From NCBI RefSeq assembly GCF_020630935.1, contig NZ_JAHDIG010000004.1, positions 1 through 64,000 on the forward strand: a stretch of DNA of 64,000 bases. The letters run 5' to 3'. A program made the translations under genes and the position numbers. Each line of letters starts with the position of its first letter. Within the stretch, counting starts at the first letter, position 1. Below the pieces are notes generated by a model. It worked only from the letters and a program-made list of their open reading frames with translations, was not told the DNA's origin and made no database searches. Below, one piece after another: positions 26,671 to 36,288 of the stretch. Source of the DNA: Bernardetia sp. GTDB lineage: Bacteria > Bacteroidota > Bacteroidia > Cytophagales > Bernardetiaceae.

Positions 26671-29172
26671 ATGATTTCTACAAAAACAATTAAAAACACA
26701 CTTTTTAGCTTCGGATTCGGCATAGGAATGCTTGCAAGTTCGACATCATTCGCTCAAGATTCACACGGTCATAAAGGTCGTTCTTGTCATGCAGATGAAA
26801 ACTTAGAACGTTTGCTTTCTATCAATCCAGAAGCAAAGCAAACAATGCGTAACATTGAAACATTTACGCAAAACTATATTCAAAACCAAAGAAATCAACG
26901 TACAGAAGCAGAGGTTTACACAATTCCAGTTGTAGTACACGTACTTTATAATACTTCTGCTCAGAATGTAAGTCAAGCACAAATTCAATCTCAAATTGAT
27001 GTATTGAATGCTGACTTTAGAAGAACAAATAGTGACTACACTCTTACTCCTTCAGAGTTTGCTGGTTCAGTAGCTGATACTGAAATCGAATTTGTTTTGG
27101 CAACAACAGACCCTAACGGAAATGCTACAAGTGGTGTTACTCGTACACAAACAAGTGTAAGTGCATTTGGTACAAATGACCAAATGAAATATAGCTCTCA
27201 AGGTGGTAAAGATGCTTGGAATACTCAAAAATATTTGAATATTTGGGTATGTAACATGTCTGGTGGAATTTTGGGTTATGCTCAGTTCCCAGGTAGTGGA
27301 TCTGCAAACACTGACGGTGTTGTTATTCTTACTACTGCTTTCGGTTCTACTGGAAATGTAAATGCTCCTTTTAATAAAGGACGTACTGCTACTCACGAAG
27401 TTGGACACTGGTTAAACCTTCGCCACATTTGGGGAGATGGTAACTGTAGTGCTGATGATTATGTAAGTGATACACCTATTGCTGCTGCTTCAAATGGAGG
27501 TTGTCCTTCTTATCCTTCAAAATCTTGTTCAAACAATGGTGGTTTTACAAGTGATATGTTTATGAACTATATGGATTATACAAACGATGCTTGTATGTAT
27601 ATGTTCACAACAGGTCAGAAGAACCGTATGCGTGCTGTTCTTGATGCAGGTGGTTTCCGTTCTGACTTAGTATCAGGTGGTACAACACCTCCTCCTACTA
27701 CGTCTTACTGTGCATCTAAAGGAAGTGATGCAAGCTATGAGTGGATTGCAGGTGTAAAAGTTGGTTCATTGAACAAAACAAGTAGCAATAATGGTGGATA
27801 TGCAGATTTTACTTCATCTTCTGTAAGCCTTGCTCAAGGAAGTAATAACGCAATTACACTGACTCCAGGTTTTGGTAGCAGTACATATAACGAATACTGG
27901 AAAGTATGGATTGATTTCAACAAAGACAACGATTTTGACGACGCAGGCGAATTAGTATTTGATGCTGGTTCTTTAAGTAGCACAACTGTAAATGGAACTC
28001 TTTCTATTCCTTCAAGTGCAGCAACTGGTTCTACTCGTATGCGTGTATCTATGAAATATAATGGCGCACAGACTTCTTGTGAAACATTCTCTTATGGTGA
28101 AGTTGAAGATTATACAGTAAATATTACAGGTGGTTCTACTCCTTCTTGTGGCGTTCCTTCTGGACTTTCTTCTTCTTCTGTAACTAGCAGTTCATTCACA
28201 GTTTCTTGGTCTTCTGTTTCAGGTGCAAATTCTTACGATGTTCGTGTTCGTGCAGCAGGTACTTCTTCTTGGACTACAAACAATTCAACTTCAACATCTT
28301 TAAACCTTACTGGTGCTAGTCCTTCTACTCAATATGAGTATCAAGTACGTGCAAACTGTTCAGTAAGTAGTGCATATTCTTCAAGCTCATTCGTAACTAC
28401 TTCTTCTGCTCCAGTTGTATCTTACTGTTCTTCTAAAGGAAACAGCGTTGCTGATGAATGGATTCAGAGAGTACGTGTAGGTTCTATTGACAATAACTCT
28501 GGTGCAAACGGTGGATATGCAGACTTTACTAACCTTTCTACATCACTTGCTAAAGGTACTAGCTACAACATCACTATCAATCCAGCTTGGTCTGGAAGAA
28601 CATATAGCGAAGCATACAATGTATGGATTGACTATAACCAAGATGGAGACTTCAACGATTCAGGTGAGTTAGTTTACTCTCGTGCAAAAACAACAAGTTC
28701 ATCTGTAAGTGGTTCGTTCACAGTTCCTTCTTCTGCTCAAAATGGTTCAACTCGTATGCGTGTAACAATGAAGTATAATGCAAATGCAAGCTCTTGTGAA
28801 ACATTCTCTTATGGTGAAGTTGAAGATTACACAGTAGTAATTGGTTCTTCAAACAGAATTAATCCTGCTCCAACAGCATTCCACAATGAAGATAGAGCAC
28901 AAGAAGCAAGATTTGGAAATGGATTGAAAGATGAGAGCGTTGCTTTTGTAGCTTTCCCTAACCCTGCAAACTCTACATTGAATGTTCGTTTAGGATACTT
29001 CAGTACAGATTCAGAAGTTACTATTTACAGTGTAACTGGAGCACAACTTGTTAGACAAACACTAGCTTCTCAAGAAACGGCTATCAATATCTCAAAACTT
29101 CCTAAAGGAATGTATATCTTGAGTGTGAATAATGGTCGTGAAGTAGAAACGATTAAGTTTATCAAAGAATAG
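26671..29172 (+). CDS. M43 (pappalysin-type) metalloprotease with GEVED domains and type IX sorting signal
   Basis: It is a secreted zinc protease of 833 residues. A signal peptide (1-28) and propeptide lead to an M43 catalytic domain (about 85-330) with [11 protein letters not shown] at 242-252 (Zn ligands His242, His246, His252) and a Met-turn FMNYMDY. Two GEVED domains follow (about 345-485 and 585-725, each ending [10 protein letters not shown]) around a fibronectin III domain (about 490-580). The last 75 residues ([13 protein letters not shown] ... [21 protein letters not shown]) form a type A sorting domain, so the protein should leave through the type IX system. It is monocistronic, with its own promoter and terminator. 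Confidence 0.95.
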   Translation: MISTKTIKNTLFSFGFGIGMLASSTSFAQDSHGHKGRSCHADENLERLLSINPEAKQTMRNIETFTQNYIQNQRNQRTEAEVYTIPVVVHVLYNTSAQNVSQAQIQSQIDVLNADFRRTNSDYTLTPSEFAGSVADTEIEFVLATTDPNGNATSGVTRTQTSVSAFGTNDQMKYSSQGGKDAWNTQKYLNIWVCNMSGGILGYAQFPGSGSANTDGVVILTTAFGSTGNVNAPFNKGRTATHEVGHWLNLRHIWGDGNCSADDYVSDTPIAAASNGGCPSYPSKSCSNNGGFTSDMFMNYMDYTNDACMYMFTTGQKNRMRAVLDAGGFRSDLVSGGTTPPPTTSYCASKGSDASYEWIAGVKVGSLNKTSSNNGGYADFTSSSVSLAQGSNNAITLTPGFGSSTYNEYWKVWIDFNKDNDFDDAGELVFDAGSLSSTTVNGTLSIPSSAATGSTRMRVSMKYNGAQTSCETFSYGEVEDYTVNITGGSTPSCGVPSGLSSSSVTSSSFTVSWSSVSGANSYDVRVRAAGTSSWTTNNSTSTSLNLTGASPSTQYEYQVRANCSVSSAYSSSSFVTTSSAPVVSYCSSKGNSVADEWIQRVRVGSIDNNSGANGGYADFTNLSTSLAKGTSYNITINPAWSGRTYSEAYNVWIDYNQDGDFNDSGELVYSRAKTTSSSVSGSFTVPSSAQNGSTRMRVTMKYNANASSCETFSYGEVEDYTVVIGSSNRINPAPTAFHNEDRAQEARFGNGLKDESVAFVAFPNPANSTLNVRLGYFSTDSEVTIYSVTGAQLVRQTLASQETAINISKLPKGMYILSVNNGREVETIKFIKE

Positions 29173-29202
29173 AAAAGTATTCTAATGAAATAAATCACAA
29201 AC

Positions 29203-29237
29203 AAAAACACCTAACAGATAATGTTGGGTGTTTTTTT
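29203..29237 (+). terminator. Terminator of the protease gene
   Basis: AAAAACACCTAACA pairs with TGTTGGGTGTTTTT across a 5-base loop and is followed by more T. Confidence 0.85.
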
Positions 29238-29306
29238 ATAGCATAATTTTTGAAATACAAGCACATTAAAAATCAACCCTCTTAAATATAAATCACTAAA
29301 ACTAAA

Positions 29307-29786
29307 ATGAAAAAATTAATGAATTATTCACTTTATATCTTACTGTTCTCTACTTTATTTACTTTTACAGCTTGTGGAGACAAAGATGAGGACGAAATGC
29401 AAGAAGTAATAACTTGTGAAACTTCTGTAGGTGAATTATCAGAAGCAAATGCTATTCTTTCTGAAAGTGCTTGGGAATGGGTAGAATCACGTAGTCAAGG
29501 ACGAAATGGCGAAATTATAATTACACCTGAAAGCGAAGGAAAAACAATGTCTTTAGTATTTAGTCTAGGACAAAGTGTAGAAGAACTAGAAAATGGGCAA
29601 GCTACAGGAATTTGGGAATACAGACTCTTAGAATCATCAGATACCACACAAGGACAATTTACTACAACTTGGCTGAATGCTGGTAATATAGAAAGGGATT
29701 ATTTTTTAGATGTATGTCCAGAAATTTTAATACTAACAGACGCTTCTAGTAGCCTAATGAGCGTAACAACATATAAAAGAAAGTAA
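29307..29786 (+). CDS. Hypothetical lipoprotein
   Basis: The 159-residue protein has a signal peptide ending in the lipobox FTAC, so Cys23 would be acylated. An acidic linker (GDKDEDEMQE) follows, as is common for surface-routed Bacteroidota lipoproteins. The body is beta-rich and resembles small lipocalin-like lipoproteins of the phylum (AWEWVESRSQGRNGEIIITPES ... TYKRK), but the assignment is weak. It follows the protease terminator and is ended by its own strong hairpin. Confidence 0.75.
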   Translation: MKKLMNYSLYILLFSTLFTFTACGDKDEDEMQEVITCETSVGELSEANAILSESAWEWVESRSQGRNGEIIITPESEGKTMSLVFSLGQSVEELENGQATGIWEYRLLESSDTTQGQFTTTWLNAGNIERDYFLDVCPEILILTDASSSLMSVTTYKRK

Positions 29787-29800
29787 AAAAATATCAAGAC

Positions 29801-29838
29801 AAAAAAGCCTCAAATTTGAAAGAATTTGAGGCTTTTTT
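29801..29838. terminator. Bidirectional terminator between lipoprotein gene and rpmE2
   Basis: AAAAAAGCCTCAAATT pairs with AATTTGAGGCTTTTTT across a 6-base loop, with A and T flanks for both strands. Confidence 0.9.
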
Positions 29839-29859
29839 ATGATTAAAAGAGAAGGTAAA

Positions 29860-30135
29860 TTACTTTTCAGTAGATTCTTCTTTCTTTTCAGTACGCTTAT
29901 AACGACGGTTGAAGCGTTCAACACGTCCAGTAGCCTTACCAAAGTTTCCTTTTCCACCTGTGTAGAATGGGTGAGAAGCAGAACTAACCTCTACTTTTAC
30001 TAATGGATATTCGTTTCCATCTTCCCAAGTGATAGTTTCTTTTGTCTGTATAGTAGAGCGAGTCAAAAATTTGAATTCGCTAGAAGTATCTAAAAATACT
30101 ACTTCACGGTATTCTGGGTGAATGTCTTTTTTCAT
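29860..30135 (-). CDS. rpmE2: 50S ribosomal protein bL31, type B (zinc-free)
   Basis: The 91-residue large-subunit protein begins [16 protein letters not shown] and contains [13 protein letters not shown], the bL31 signature. It lacks the CxxC zinc ligands, so it is the type B form, which needs no zinc. The C-terminal tail is charged ([14 protein letters not shown]). It is monocistronic between its promoter at 30242-30271 and the terminator at 29801-29838. Confidence 0.97.
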   Translation of the reverse strand: MKKDIHPEYREVVFLDTSSEFKFLTRSTIQTKETITWEDGNEYPLVKVEVSSASHPFYTGGKGNFGKATGRVERFNRRYKRTEKKEESTEK

Positions 30136-30241
30136 TGTATAAACAGTTTTATGTAAGAGGATTGCGCCACTTACCCTATAAATTTAATTTAAAACTTTTC
30201 TAATAAAGTCTGTATGGAATACAAAACTCTAAAACGAACTG

Positions 30242-30271
30242 CAAAAATAATCATTTTATCTTGAATTACAA
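30242..30271 (-). promoter_or_regulatory. Promoter of rpmE2
   Basis: On the minus strand the -7 box TATTTTTG (plus-strand CAAAAATA, 30242-30249) and TTG at -33 (30269-30271) are separated by 19 bp. The leader would be about 100 bases. Confidence 0.65.
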
Positions 30272-30392
30272 CAATTAAAAAGCCTTTAATTCAATAGATT
30301 ATGCTTTCAAAGCAGATTTTTTGTCAGAATCTTTTTTTTGAGTTCCTTCAAATTGCATTAGTATTTTAATTCTTACTAAATTTATCAATCCT

Positions 30393-31349
30393 CTACCTTC
30401 TTGTAAAGAAAGATTCTACAAACTCTTGTTTATTAAAGACTTGTAAGTCTTCTACTTTTTCTCCTACACCAATATACTTTACAGGAATTTGGAACTGGTC
30501 AGATATTCCTATCACAACGCCACCTTTTGCTGTTCCGTCTAACTTGGTTATAGCTAGTGAGGTTACTTCTGTAGCTTTAGTAAATTCTTTGGCTTGTATA
30601 AAAGCATTTTGTCCTGTACTTCCATCTAAAACGAGCATTACTTCGTGTGGAGCTTCTGGAATATGTTTTTTGATAACTTTATGAACTTTTGTTAGCTCAT
30701 TCATAAGGTTTACTTTAGTCTGTAAACGCCCTGCTGTATCAATGATTACGATATCTGCATTTTGTCTAATTCCTTCCTCAACAGCTTCGTAAGCCACAGT
30801 TGCAGGGTGAACGTTCATTCCTTTAGAAACTACAGGAACATCTACTCTTCTTCCCCATTCAATCAGTTGGTCGACAGCAGCAGCACGGAACGTATCAGCA
30901 GCTCCTAACAATACTTTCTTACCAGAGGCTTTATATTTTGCAGCTAGTTTTCCAATAGTTGTTGTTTTTCCTACCCCATTTACTCCTACTACAAGTAGAA
31001 CATAAGGCTTTATATTTGGAAGGTCATAGTTTTTGACATCAGAAGAATTATTTTCTGCCAAAAGGGCTGCAATCTCTTCCCTCAAAATTCTGTCTAGTTC
31101 TGAAGTTGTGGTATATTTATCTTTAGCCACACGCTCTTCAATACGGTTGATAATCTTGACCGTCGTATCTACACCTACGTCAGAAGCTACTAAAATATTT
31201 TCAAGTTCGTCCAAAACATCATCATCAACTTTTGACTTTCCTGCAATGGCTTTTCCAATTTTATCAAAAAAATTAGATTTTGATTTTTCAAGACCTTTGT
31301 CTAAGGTTTGTTTTTGTTCTTTGGTAAAAAATTTCTTGAAAATAGACAT
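30393..31349 (-). CDS. ftsY: Signal recognition particle receptor FtsY
   Basis: It is an SRP-receptor GTPase that targets ribosomes translating membrane proteins to the Sec translocon. I start it at the ATG at 31349 (MSIFKKFFTKEQKQ), giving 318 residues; the frame upstream to 31460 encodes no FtsY-like sequence. The N domain is about 20-110. The G domain has GVNGVGKTT at 122-130, DTFRAAAVDQL, DTAGRL and TKLDGTAKGG. The acidic A domain of E. coli FtsY is missing, as in many bacteria. It lies downstream of rpmB-rpmG-DUF4295 on the same strand, with a hairpin at 31508-31551 in between. Confidence 0.96.
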   Translation of the reverse strand: MSIFKKFFTKEQKQTLDKGLEKSKSNFFDKIGKAIAGKSKVDDDVLDELENILVASDVGVDTTVKIINRIEERVAKDKYTTTSELDRILREEIAALLAENNSSDVKNYDLPNIKPYVLLVVGVNGVGKTTTIGKLAAKYKASGKKVLLGAADTFRAAAVDQLIEWGRRVDVPVVSKGMNVHPATVAYEAVEEGIRQNADIVIIDTAGRLQTKVNLMNELTKVHKVIKKHIPEAPHEVMLVLDGSTGQNAFIQAKEFTKATEVTSLAITKLDGTAKGGVVIGISDQFQIPVKYIGVGEKVEDLQVFNKQEFVESFFTRR

Positions 31350-31507
31350 AGTATTTGTTCGAAAATGGTTAGAAAAGCAGGGTAATTGATAACAAAAGAT
31401 ATTTTTTGTAATCTTATTTATAGAGATAAGGAATACCTTATCCTTACAATCAAAAGACAAAAATACGCATTTGTATTTATATTCTTTGTATCAGAAAGTA
31501 TAGAAAA

Positions 31508-31551
31508 TGAAAAAAAGCCCCTATAAAACATTTCTGTAACGGGACTTTTTT
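31508..31551 (-). terminator. Hairpin between DUF4295 gene and ftsY
   Basis: AAAAAG...CTTTTT and CCC...GGG pair with one mismatch over a long loop. It may attenuate transcription from the ribosomal-protein genes into ftsY. The stem is moderate. Confidence 0.5.
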
Positions 31552-31627
31552 AGTCTTTTGTTTTGAGAAATACCATTGTAGGGACTATTGAAGTATAAAT
31601 AAACTAAAAAGCTATTGACAAATGTTC

Positions 31628-31786
31628 TTAGCTCTTGCGGTTCATTACTTCTTGTACCATTTGTTCAGGAACGATTTCTTCCTTGAACGTGTATGCACCT
31701 GTTTTTTCTGAACGAACAGTACGGATTACTTTAGCCCATTTCTGACCGCCTTCTTTTTTCAGGGTTGCTACTACTTTCTTAGCCAT
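31628..31786 (-). CDS. DUF4295 small basic ribosome-associated protein
   Basis: The 52-residue ORF begins MAKKVVATLKKEGGQKW and ends EQMVQEVMNRKS. This is the DUF4295 family, found almost only in Bacteroidota directly after rpmG in the rpmB-rpmG-DUF4295-ftsY cluster. It is highly basic, which together with its neighbours suggests a ribosomal or ribosome-associated role (inference). The ATG follows an A/T-rich leader. It is too short for usual ORF cut-offs and is easily missed. Confidence 0.93.
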   Translation of the reverse strand: MAKKVVATLKKEGGQKWAKVIRTVRSEKTGAYTFKEEIVPEQMVQEVMNRKS

Positions 31787-31869
31787 AATATATAAAACTT
31801 AAAAGAGTGAATACTTTATTTAATGGATAATTGGCAATGCCAAAATCCATATATGAGAATAAATATAAA

Positions 31870-32052
31870 TTACTTAATCTCTCTGTGTACCGTATGTTTT
31901 TTAAGGATTGGGTTGTATTTTTTCAATTCCAAACGCTCAGTTACATTCTTACGGTTTTTTGTAGTGATATAACGAGAAGTTCCTGCCACACCAGATGTTT
32001 TGTGTTCAGTACATTCCAAAATCACTTGTACTCGGTTGCCTTTCTTAGCCAT
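31870..32052 (-). CDS. rpmG: 50S ribosomal protein bL33
   Basis: The 60-residue protein begins [18 protein letters not shown] and contains [23 protein letters not shown], the bL33 core. Only one cysteine is present, so it is the zinc-free form. It lies 82 bases after rpmB, and the DUF4295 gene follows 83 bases later. Confidence 0.97.
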   Translation of the reverse strand: MAKKGNRVQVILECTEHKTSGVAGTSRYITTKNRKNVTERLELKKYNPILKKHTVHREIK

Positions 32053-32134
32053 AATGATAATAAAATTAACTTCTAAAACTCCAAATTTTATTAGTTTTAA
32101 AAGTAGAGATGTAAAGTTATATTTTTAATGTAGC

Positions 32135-32401
32135 CTATGCTTCTTGAGCAGGCTCTAAAAAACTTTTATGCAAGTGTCCTTGTGCTACTGCCTTACGCAT
32201 TGTAGGAAGGATTCCGTTTTTACTGATAGTACGGATTGCAGAAGTAGAAACTTTAAGTGTTACAAAACGGTCTTGCTCAGCAATATAAAAACGCTTTTTC
32301 TGTAAGTTTGGATAGAATTTACGTTTTGTTTTATTATTTGCGTGAGAAACGTTGTTTCCTACTTGTGTTCTTTTGCCAGTGATATCACACACTCGTGCCA
32401 T
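32135..32401 (-). CDS. rpmB: 50S ribosomal protein bL28
   Basis: The 88-residue protein begins MARVCDITGKRTQVGNNVSHANNKTKRKFYPNLQ, the bL28 signature, with VSTSAIRTISKNG in the middle and an acidic end (EPAQEA). It is the first gene of the rpmB-rpmG-DUF4295(-ftsY) cluster. A promoter about 270 bases upstream implies an unusually long leader. Confidence 0.97.
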   Translation of the reverse strand: MARVCDITGKRTQVGNNVSHANNKTKRKFYPNLQKKRFYIAEQDRFVTLKVSTSAIRTISKNGILPTMRKAVAQGHLHKSFLEPAQEA

Positions 32402-32747
32402 AATGAATAAAATTTATAGTAAAAACAAAAACTATTGGTTATTTGCTTTTCTAAGTTGTAAATATAAATGAAATACGAGTTGTATTTTAAAAGAAATAAA
32501 TAGTGGTTGAAAACGAATGTAAAATTATAAATGAAGAAAAAATGTGTTTTTTAGAGTTTGCATCGTCTCTAAACGAATTTTTATCTACACTTTATCTGAA
32601 ACTTGTAATATCAAATAAAAATATAATTTGCAGAGAAGTCTCATTTTCAAGCCTTTACTCTTTTGAATAGAATTGCAAAGGTAAGGTCTTTTTTTCTGAA
32701 TTGCAATTATTTAAAATGAAAAATTAGAAGCATTTCATTGACTTAGC
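32402..32747 (-). other. Long leader region upstream of rpmB
   Basis: These 346 bases without a gene hold the promoter at 32676-32706 and about 268 bases of A/T-rich leader. I see no strong single hairpin, no terminator and no short ORF with family features in it. Confidence 0.55.
32676..32706 (-). promoter_or_regulatory. Promoter of the rpmB cluster
   Basis: On the minus strand the -7 box TACCTTTG (plus-strand CAAAGGTA, 32676-32683) and TTG at -33 (plus-strand CAA, 32704-32706) are separated by 20 bp. It is a near-consensus Bacteroidota promoter. Confidence 0.7.
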
Positions 32748-33125
32748 TCAATTACAAACTTCCTCATACCAAATCAAATAATTTTCTATCAACACTTTTC
32801 TTTTTTTGATACAATACCTATTATAAAAAATTCCTTCTCTTCTTTTGCTATTTCGTGAAGGCTTAGAGGAATAGATAAGACCTCCTGTGATTAGAAGTAT
32901 CAAGATTGTCATAAAAATACCCATAAACCTTGAATTAGTATCGTTTGAGCTAATTATGAGATACAAGCAAAGAATACTTACCACAACAAAACCGTAAAAG
33001 CAAAGTTGCCAATACATTATTTGAAGGTGTAAAGAGGCTAAACTCAATGGAGAAATACTAAGCAGAAACATCATAAGGAGCAGTACCAATCCAACATAAA
33101 AACCGAGTTTTAAGTATTTTCTCAT
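32748..33125 (-). CDS. Hypothetical small membrane protein
   Basis: The 125-residue protein has three hydrophobic helices (about 7-27, 36-58, 68-87) and a basic C-terminal tail (SKPSRNSKRREGIFYNRYCIKKRK). I recognise no family. It lies about 45 bases downstream of the Omp85-like gene on the same strand and could share its transcript. Confidence 0.6.
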   Translation of the reverse strand: MRKYLKLGFYVGLVLLLMMFLLSISPLSLASLHLQIMYWQLCFYGFVVVSILCLYLIISSNDTNSRFMGIFMTILILLITGGLIYSSKPSRNSKRREGIFYNRYCIKKRKVLIENYLIWYEEVCN

Positions 33126-33169
33126 AAAAGTATTTTTTTATGAAGATAAGCATTTGAATCAAAAATGCT

Positions 33170-35212
33170 CTAACGTCCTTCATTTCCATTATGAAAATGA
33201 ATAGTTTCTGGTCGTTCTATATCAAAATCTTCTATGCGAAGGCGTGGTACATTATCAATAACTGTTTGAATATGAAAAGGTGCATCAGCAAAACCTGTGT
33301 AAACTCCAAAACGAATTTGAAGCATATTGAAGGTAAAACGCTCATTATAGATTCTAAAACCAATATTATAACCTTGAAAAATAGGACTTTCTGAAATAGA
33401 ATTAGTAAATGTAGCCACTCCCACATCTGCACGCACAAAAAATGCCCATTGAAAATCTAACAGTTGCCAAGGCGTAAAGAAAACACTCTCTGTTCCTAAA
33501 ACCCCAACTTCTGTTCCTTTGAGTTGGTCATTTTGCATCCCCCAAATACCTGCATTCCTATTTATATCATTAAATTCTCTATCAAAACGATTAATTCCCT
33601 TTGTATAGCGCCCTCTTAGAAATTGTCTTAATCGCCACTTGCCTAAACAAATGAGTGGTGTAAAATAAGTAAATTTAGATTCGAAAGTCCCTTGTTCTAA
33701 CTCCCTTGTATTGGTTATGTATGAACCAAATGCCATTGAAGCACGCAAATAGCCTATTTTTTTTGTCTTGATGCCTTTGCTAACTTCTACACCTGCATAA
33801 TATCGTGTCTCTAAATCAGTATTTGATTTTCCAAAAGTCAAGACAGCACGCCTACCAATCGGAATATCTTCAGTTCTTCCAAAACCATAAATCATATAAT
33901 CTCTCTGATAATTTCTTTTTGTTAGTCCAACACTCAAAAGCATTTGTGTCTGATTTTGATATAAGAGATTTGTATCTGTACTTATCTCTGGGCGAGTTAG
34001 AAAATAATAATTTGTAAAACGAGCAGCCGTAATGAGCGAGAGTCTGCCATTTTTGGTTTTGATAGGAAAAGAATACGCTCCCCATCCGTCTGTAAGCAAA
34101 TAACTATAAAAAAAATCAGCAGTAAGCGTATCACTTTCTAACAGTGGGCGAGCCAACCAACGTCTATATCCAGCTTCTGCACCACCTGCCCAACGCATAT
34201 TAGGAGATAGAAACCGACGTTCTAAAGCTGTATTATATCTTTTGTGTTCGTAGGTATTCTGATAATCAGCACTCAAAACAGAAAAAGAATTTCCTAAATA
34301 AGCTGATTCAAAATTAGCTTGATGTCCAAACTCTTGTTCAGTATTAGGTCTGTAGATAATTCTGCCTCCTAAAGTGTGTCCAAAACCTAAGAAATTTCGC
34401 TCTTGAAGCTCTACCCAACCACCATCTAGTCCATACGCTCCAGCACTTGGAAGCATCGACCAAATATCTTGTGTAATGATTTCAATATCTACTGTATCAC
34501 TTTGTGTTCCATCTTCAACTGTTCTTGAGTTTACATAAATACGAGCATCAGCAATAGAATTTAATTGTCTCAAAATTCGCTCTGTATCTCTTATCAAATC
34601 TGGATTTAGTTTTTCTCCTTCTTCAAAAAGTAGATAACGTCTTTTTACAACTCCACTGTGCGTCTTAATGTGTAGTGTATTACCTGCTCTTTCTAGCCAA
34701 TTTTTCGTTTTTCTTAGAGTATCAGTAGCTTTTGCACCAAAAACATCTAATGTTCTGACACTAATATTTCCAATTATTTTTCCTTCTTGTGTTTTCCAAT
34801 CTGGATAGTGCAAAACTTCGGGTGGTGGGCAGTAATTAGCTTCTTTTTTAGGTTTAATTATCCAACTGACTACTTCTTTTGTGAGTTTTCGTTTTTCTGC
34901 CCAATATCTAATCTTGTCTGCTAAAGTAGTATCATTTTTCGGTTTGTATTGCTCATCAACAATCTTTTCAAGACTGTCTATTGTAACAACAGACGTAGAA
35001 TATGAAGGAAAATAAGGAGCTTTTTGCGCTTTTGTTTTGGAAGCTAAAAAAATACAGAAAAAGAAAATTACTCCTATCTTAAAAAAAATAGGTATAAAAA
35101 ATCGTCTGTAAAAAGTAAAACAACTAAAAGAAAGAGAACTTCTTGTACTTGAAAATAGTCTAAAAAATAAAATTCTGATTTCCTCTAAGTTGTCATTATT
35201 CTGCTTTTTCAT
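33170..35212 (-). CDS. Omp85-type outer-membrane protein with POTRA domain
   Basis: The 680-residue protein starts at ATG 35212 (MKKQNNDNLEEIR); a TTG six codons upstream is less likely. A hydrophobic signal segment ends in KAQ near residue 63, unusually far from the start, so the true start may be internal and non-ATG. A POTRA-like segment at about 150-270 has the pattern G-N-I-S-V-R-T-L-D-V-F-G followed by L-L-F-E-E-G-E-K-L-N-P-D-L-I, and TERILRQLNSIADARIYV, common to Bacteroidota barrel proteins of the Omp85/ShlB group. A beta-barrel fills the remaining 400 residues. The substrate is unknown. Confidence 0.75.
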   Translation of the reverse strand: MKKQNNDNLEEIRILFFRLFSSTRSSLSFSCFTFYRRFFIPIFFKIGVIFFFCIFLASKTKAQKAPYFPSYSTSVVTIDSLEKIVDEQYKPKNDTTLADKIRYWAEKRKLTKEVVSWIIKPKKEANYCPPPEVLHYPDWKTQEGKIIGNISVRTLDVFGAKATDTLRKTKNWLERAGNTLHIKTHSGVVKRRYLLFEEGEKLNPDLIRDTERILRQLNSIADARIYVNSRTVEDGTQSDTVDIEIITQDIWSMLPSAGAYGLDGGWVELQERNFLGFGHTLGGRIIYRPNTEQEFGHQANFESAYLGNSFSVLSADYQNTYEHKRYNTALERRFLSPNMRWAGGAEAGYRRWLARPLLESDTLTADFFYSYLLTDGWGAYSFPIKTKNGRLSLITAARFTNYYFLTRPEISTDTNLLYQNQTQMLLSVGLTKRNYQRDYMIYGFGRTEDIPIGRRAVLTFGKSNTDLETRYYAGVEVSKGIKTKKIGYLRASMAFGSYITNTRELEQGTFESKFTYFTPLICLGKWRLRQFLRGRYTKGINRFDREFNDINRNAGIWGMQNDQLKGTEVGVLGTESVFFTPWQLLDFQWAFFVRADVGVATFTNSISESPIFQGYNIGFRIYNERFTFNMLQIRFGVYTGFADAPFHIQTVIDNVPRLRIEDFDIERPETIHFHNGNEGR

Positions 35213-35341
35213 AATAACCATCCAACTCAAAAAATAGAGGAATGTAGCCTGTTGAAACTACTTTAACTCTGCTCTACTACAATCAACACCAATATAGATA
35301 TGAATGTTTGCGTAACAGAAAACGAATCCACAATTTTTAGC

Positions 35342-35349
35342 TAATTTTG
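35342..35349 (+). promoter_or_regulatory. Possible -7 box of the SDR gene
   Basis: TAATTTTG lies about 30 bases before the start codon. No good -33 TTG was found, so support is partial. Confidence 0.35.
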
Positions 35350-35377
35350 TTGCTCAATAAAATACGAATATCAAATT

Positions 35378-36193
35378 ATGAGCAAATCAGTAAAAGATAA
35401 AGTAGTCATTATTACAGGAGGAACTTCTGGAATTGGGAGAGCTTGTGCAGAAGCCTTTGGACGAGAAGGAGCAAAAGTTGTCATTACAGGAAGAAATGCT
35501 GAAAGGCTAAAAGAAGCACAAGAATTTTTAGAAAATCAGAATATTGAAGTATTGCCCTTGCAGTTGGATGTTAGTAAAGAAGAAGACAATGAAATATTAG
35601 CAAAAGAGACAGTAGAACGATTTGGAAAAATAGACATTTTGGTAAATAATGCTGGTATTTCGATGCGTGCTTTGTTTAAAGACTTGGATTTATCAGTTTT
35701 GAAAAGTCTTATGAACATCAATTTTTGGGGAACTGTCTATGCTACTAAATACTGTATTCCTCATATTATCAAGACAAAAGGTTCTGTGGTGGGCGTTTCA
35801 TCTATTGCAGGGTTTAGAGGACTACCTGCTCGTACAGGATATTCAGCTTCAAAGTTTGCTATGCAAGGTTTTTTGGAAGCGTTACGCACTGAAATGATTG
35901 AAGAAGACGTACACGTTTTGATTGCTTGCCCTGGATATACATCTTCAAACATTAGAAATACTGCCCTTTTACACAATGGAAATGCACAAGGAGATTCGCC
36001 AAAAGATGAAGGAAAAATGATGAGTTCAGAAGAGTGTGCTGCTCATATTTTGAAAGCTACTAAAAAACGAAAAAACATTCTTATTCTGACAACACAAGGA
36101 AAACTGACTGTATTTTTAAATAAACTCTTCCCTTCTTTTATGGACAAACTCGTCTTAAATGCGATTGCAAAAGAAGGAGAAGTTCCAAAGTAG
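35378..36193 (+). CDS. Short-chain dehydrogenase/reductase
   Basis: The 271-residue NAD(P)-dependent oxidoreductase has cofactor motif TGGTSGIG at 13-20, NNAG at 90-93, and the catalytic set S142, Y155 and K159 (in YSASK). The C-terminus is of the DHRS7/YqjQ-like type (HILKATKKRKNILILT ... LNKLFPSFMDKLVLN), with a hydrophobic, possibly membrane-associated end. An Arg after the GxxxGxG region (TGRN, residue 39) favours NADPH. The substrate is unknown. Confidence 0.92.
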   Translation: MSKSVKDKVVIITGGTSGIGRACAEAFGREGAKVVITGRNAERLKEAQEFLENQNIEVLPLQLDVSKEEDNEILAKETVERFGKIDILVNNAGISMRALFKDLDLSVLKSLMNINFWGTVYATKYCIPHIIKTKGSVVGVSSIAGFRGLPARTGYSASKFAMQGFLEALRTEMIEEDVHVLIACPGYTSSNIRNTALLHNGNAQGDSPKDEGKMMSSEECAAHILKATKKRKNILILTTQGKLTVFLNKLFPSFMDKLVLNAIAKEGEVPK

Positions 36194-36222
36194 TTTTTTG
36201 TATTCTCAAAAATGGCAAAAAA

Positions 36223-36257
36223 TTAGGGATGATATACGTCTTATGTATCATCCCTAA
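36223..36257 (-). terminator. Hairpin between convergent genes
   Basis: TTAGGGATGATA (36223-36234) pairs with TATCATCCCTAA (36246-36257). The minus strand has a T-run after it, so it mainly serves the minus-strand gene at 36289-36639. Confidence 0.7.
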
Positions 36258-36288
36258 AAATATAAAAAATGAGTAATCTGTTACATAC

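Noticed and set aside
31350-31460. 37-codon extension of ftsY
   Set aside because: It lacks similarity to FtsY, and the normal N-terminus MSIFKKFF starts at 31349.
32131-32155. GGCTACATTAAAAATATAA on the minus strand resembling the foot of the REP-like elements
   Set aside because: Half of it is the rpmB stop region, no clear hairpin flanks it, and an 8-base match is expected by chance in this much sequence.
35245-35262. GTAG...CTAC with CCTGTTGAAAC upstream of the Omp85-like gene, possibly a third REP-like element
   Set aside because: The inner arms do not pair, so there is no hairpin to go with the GTAG foot.
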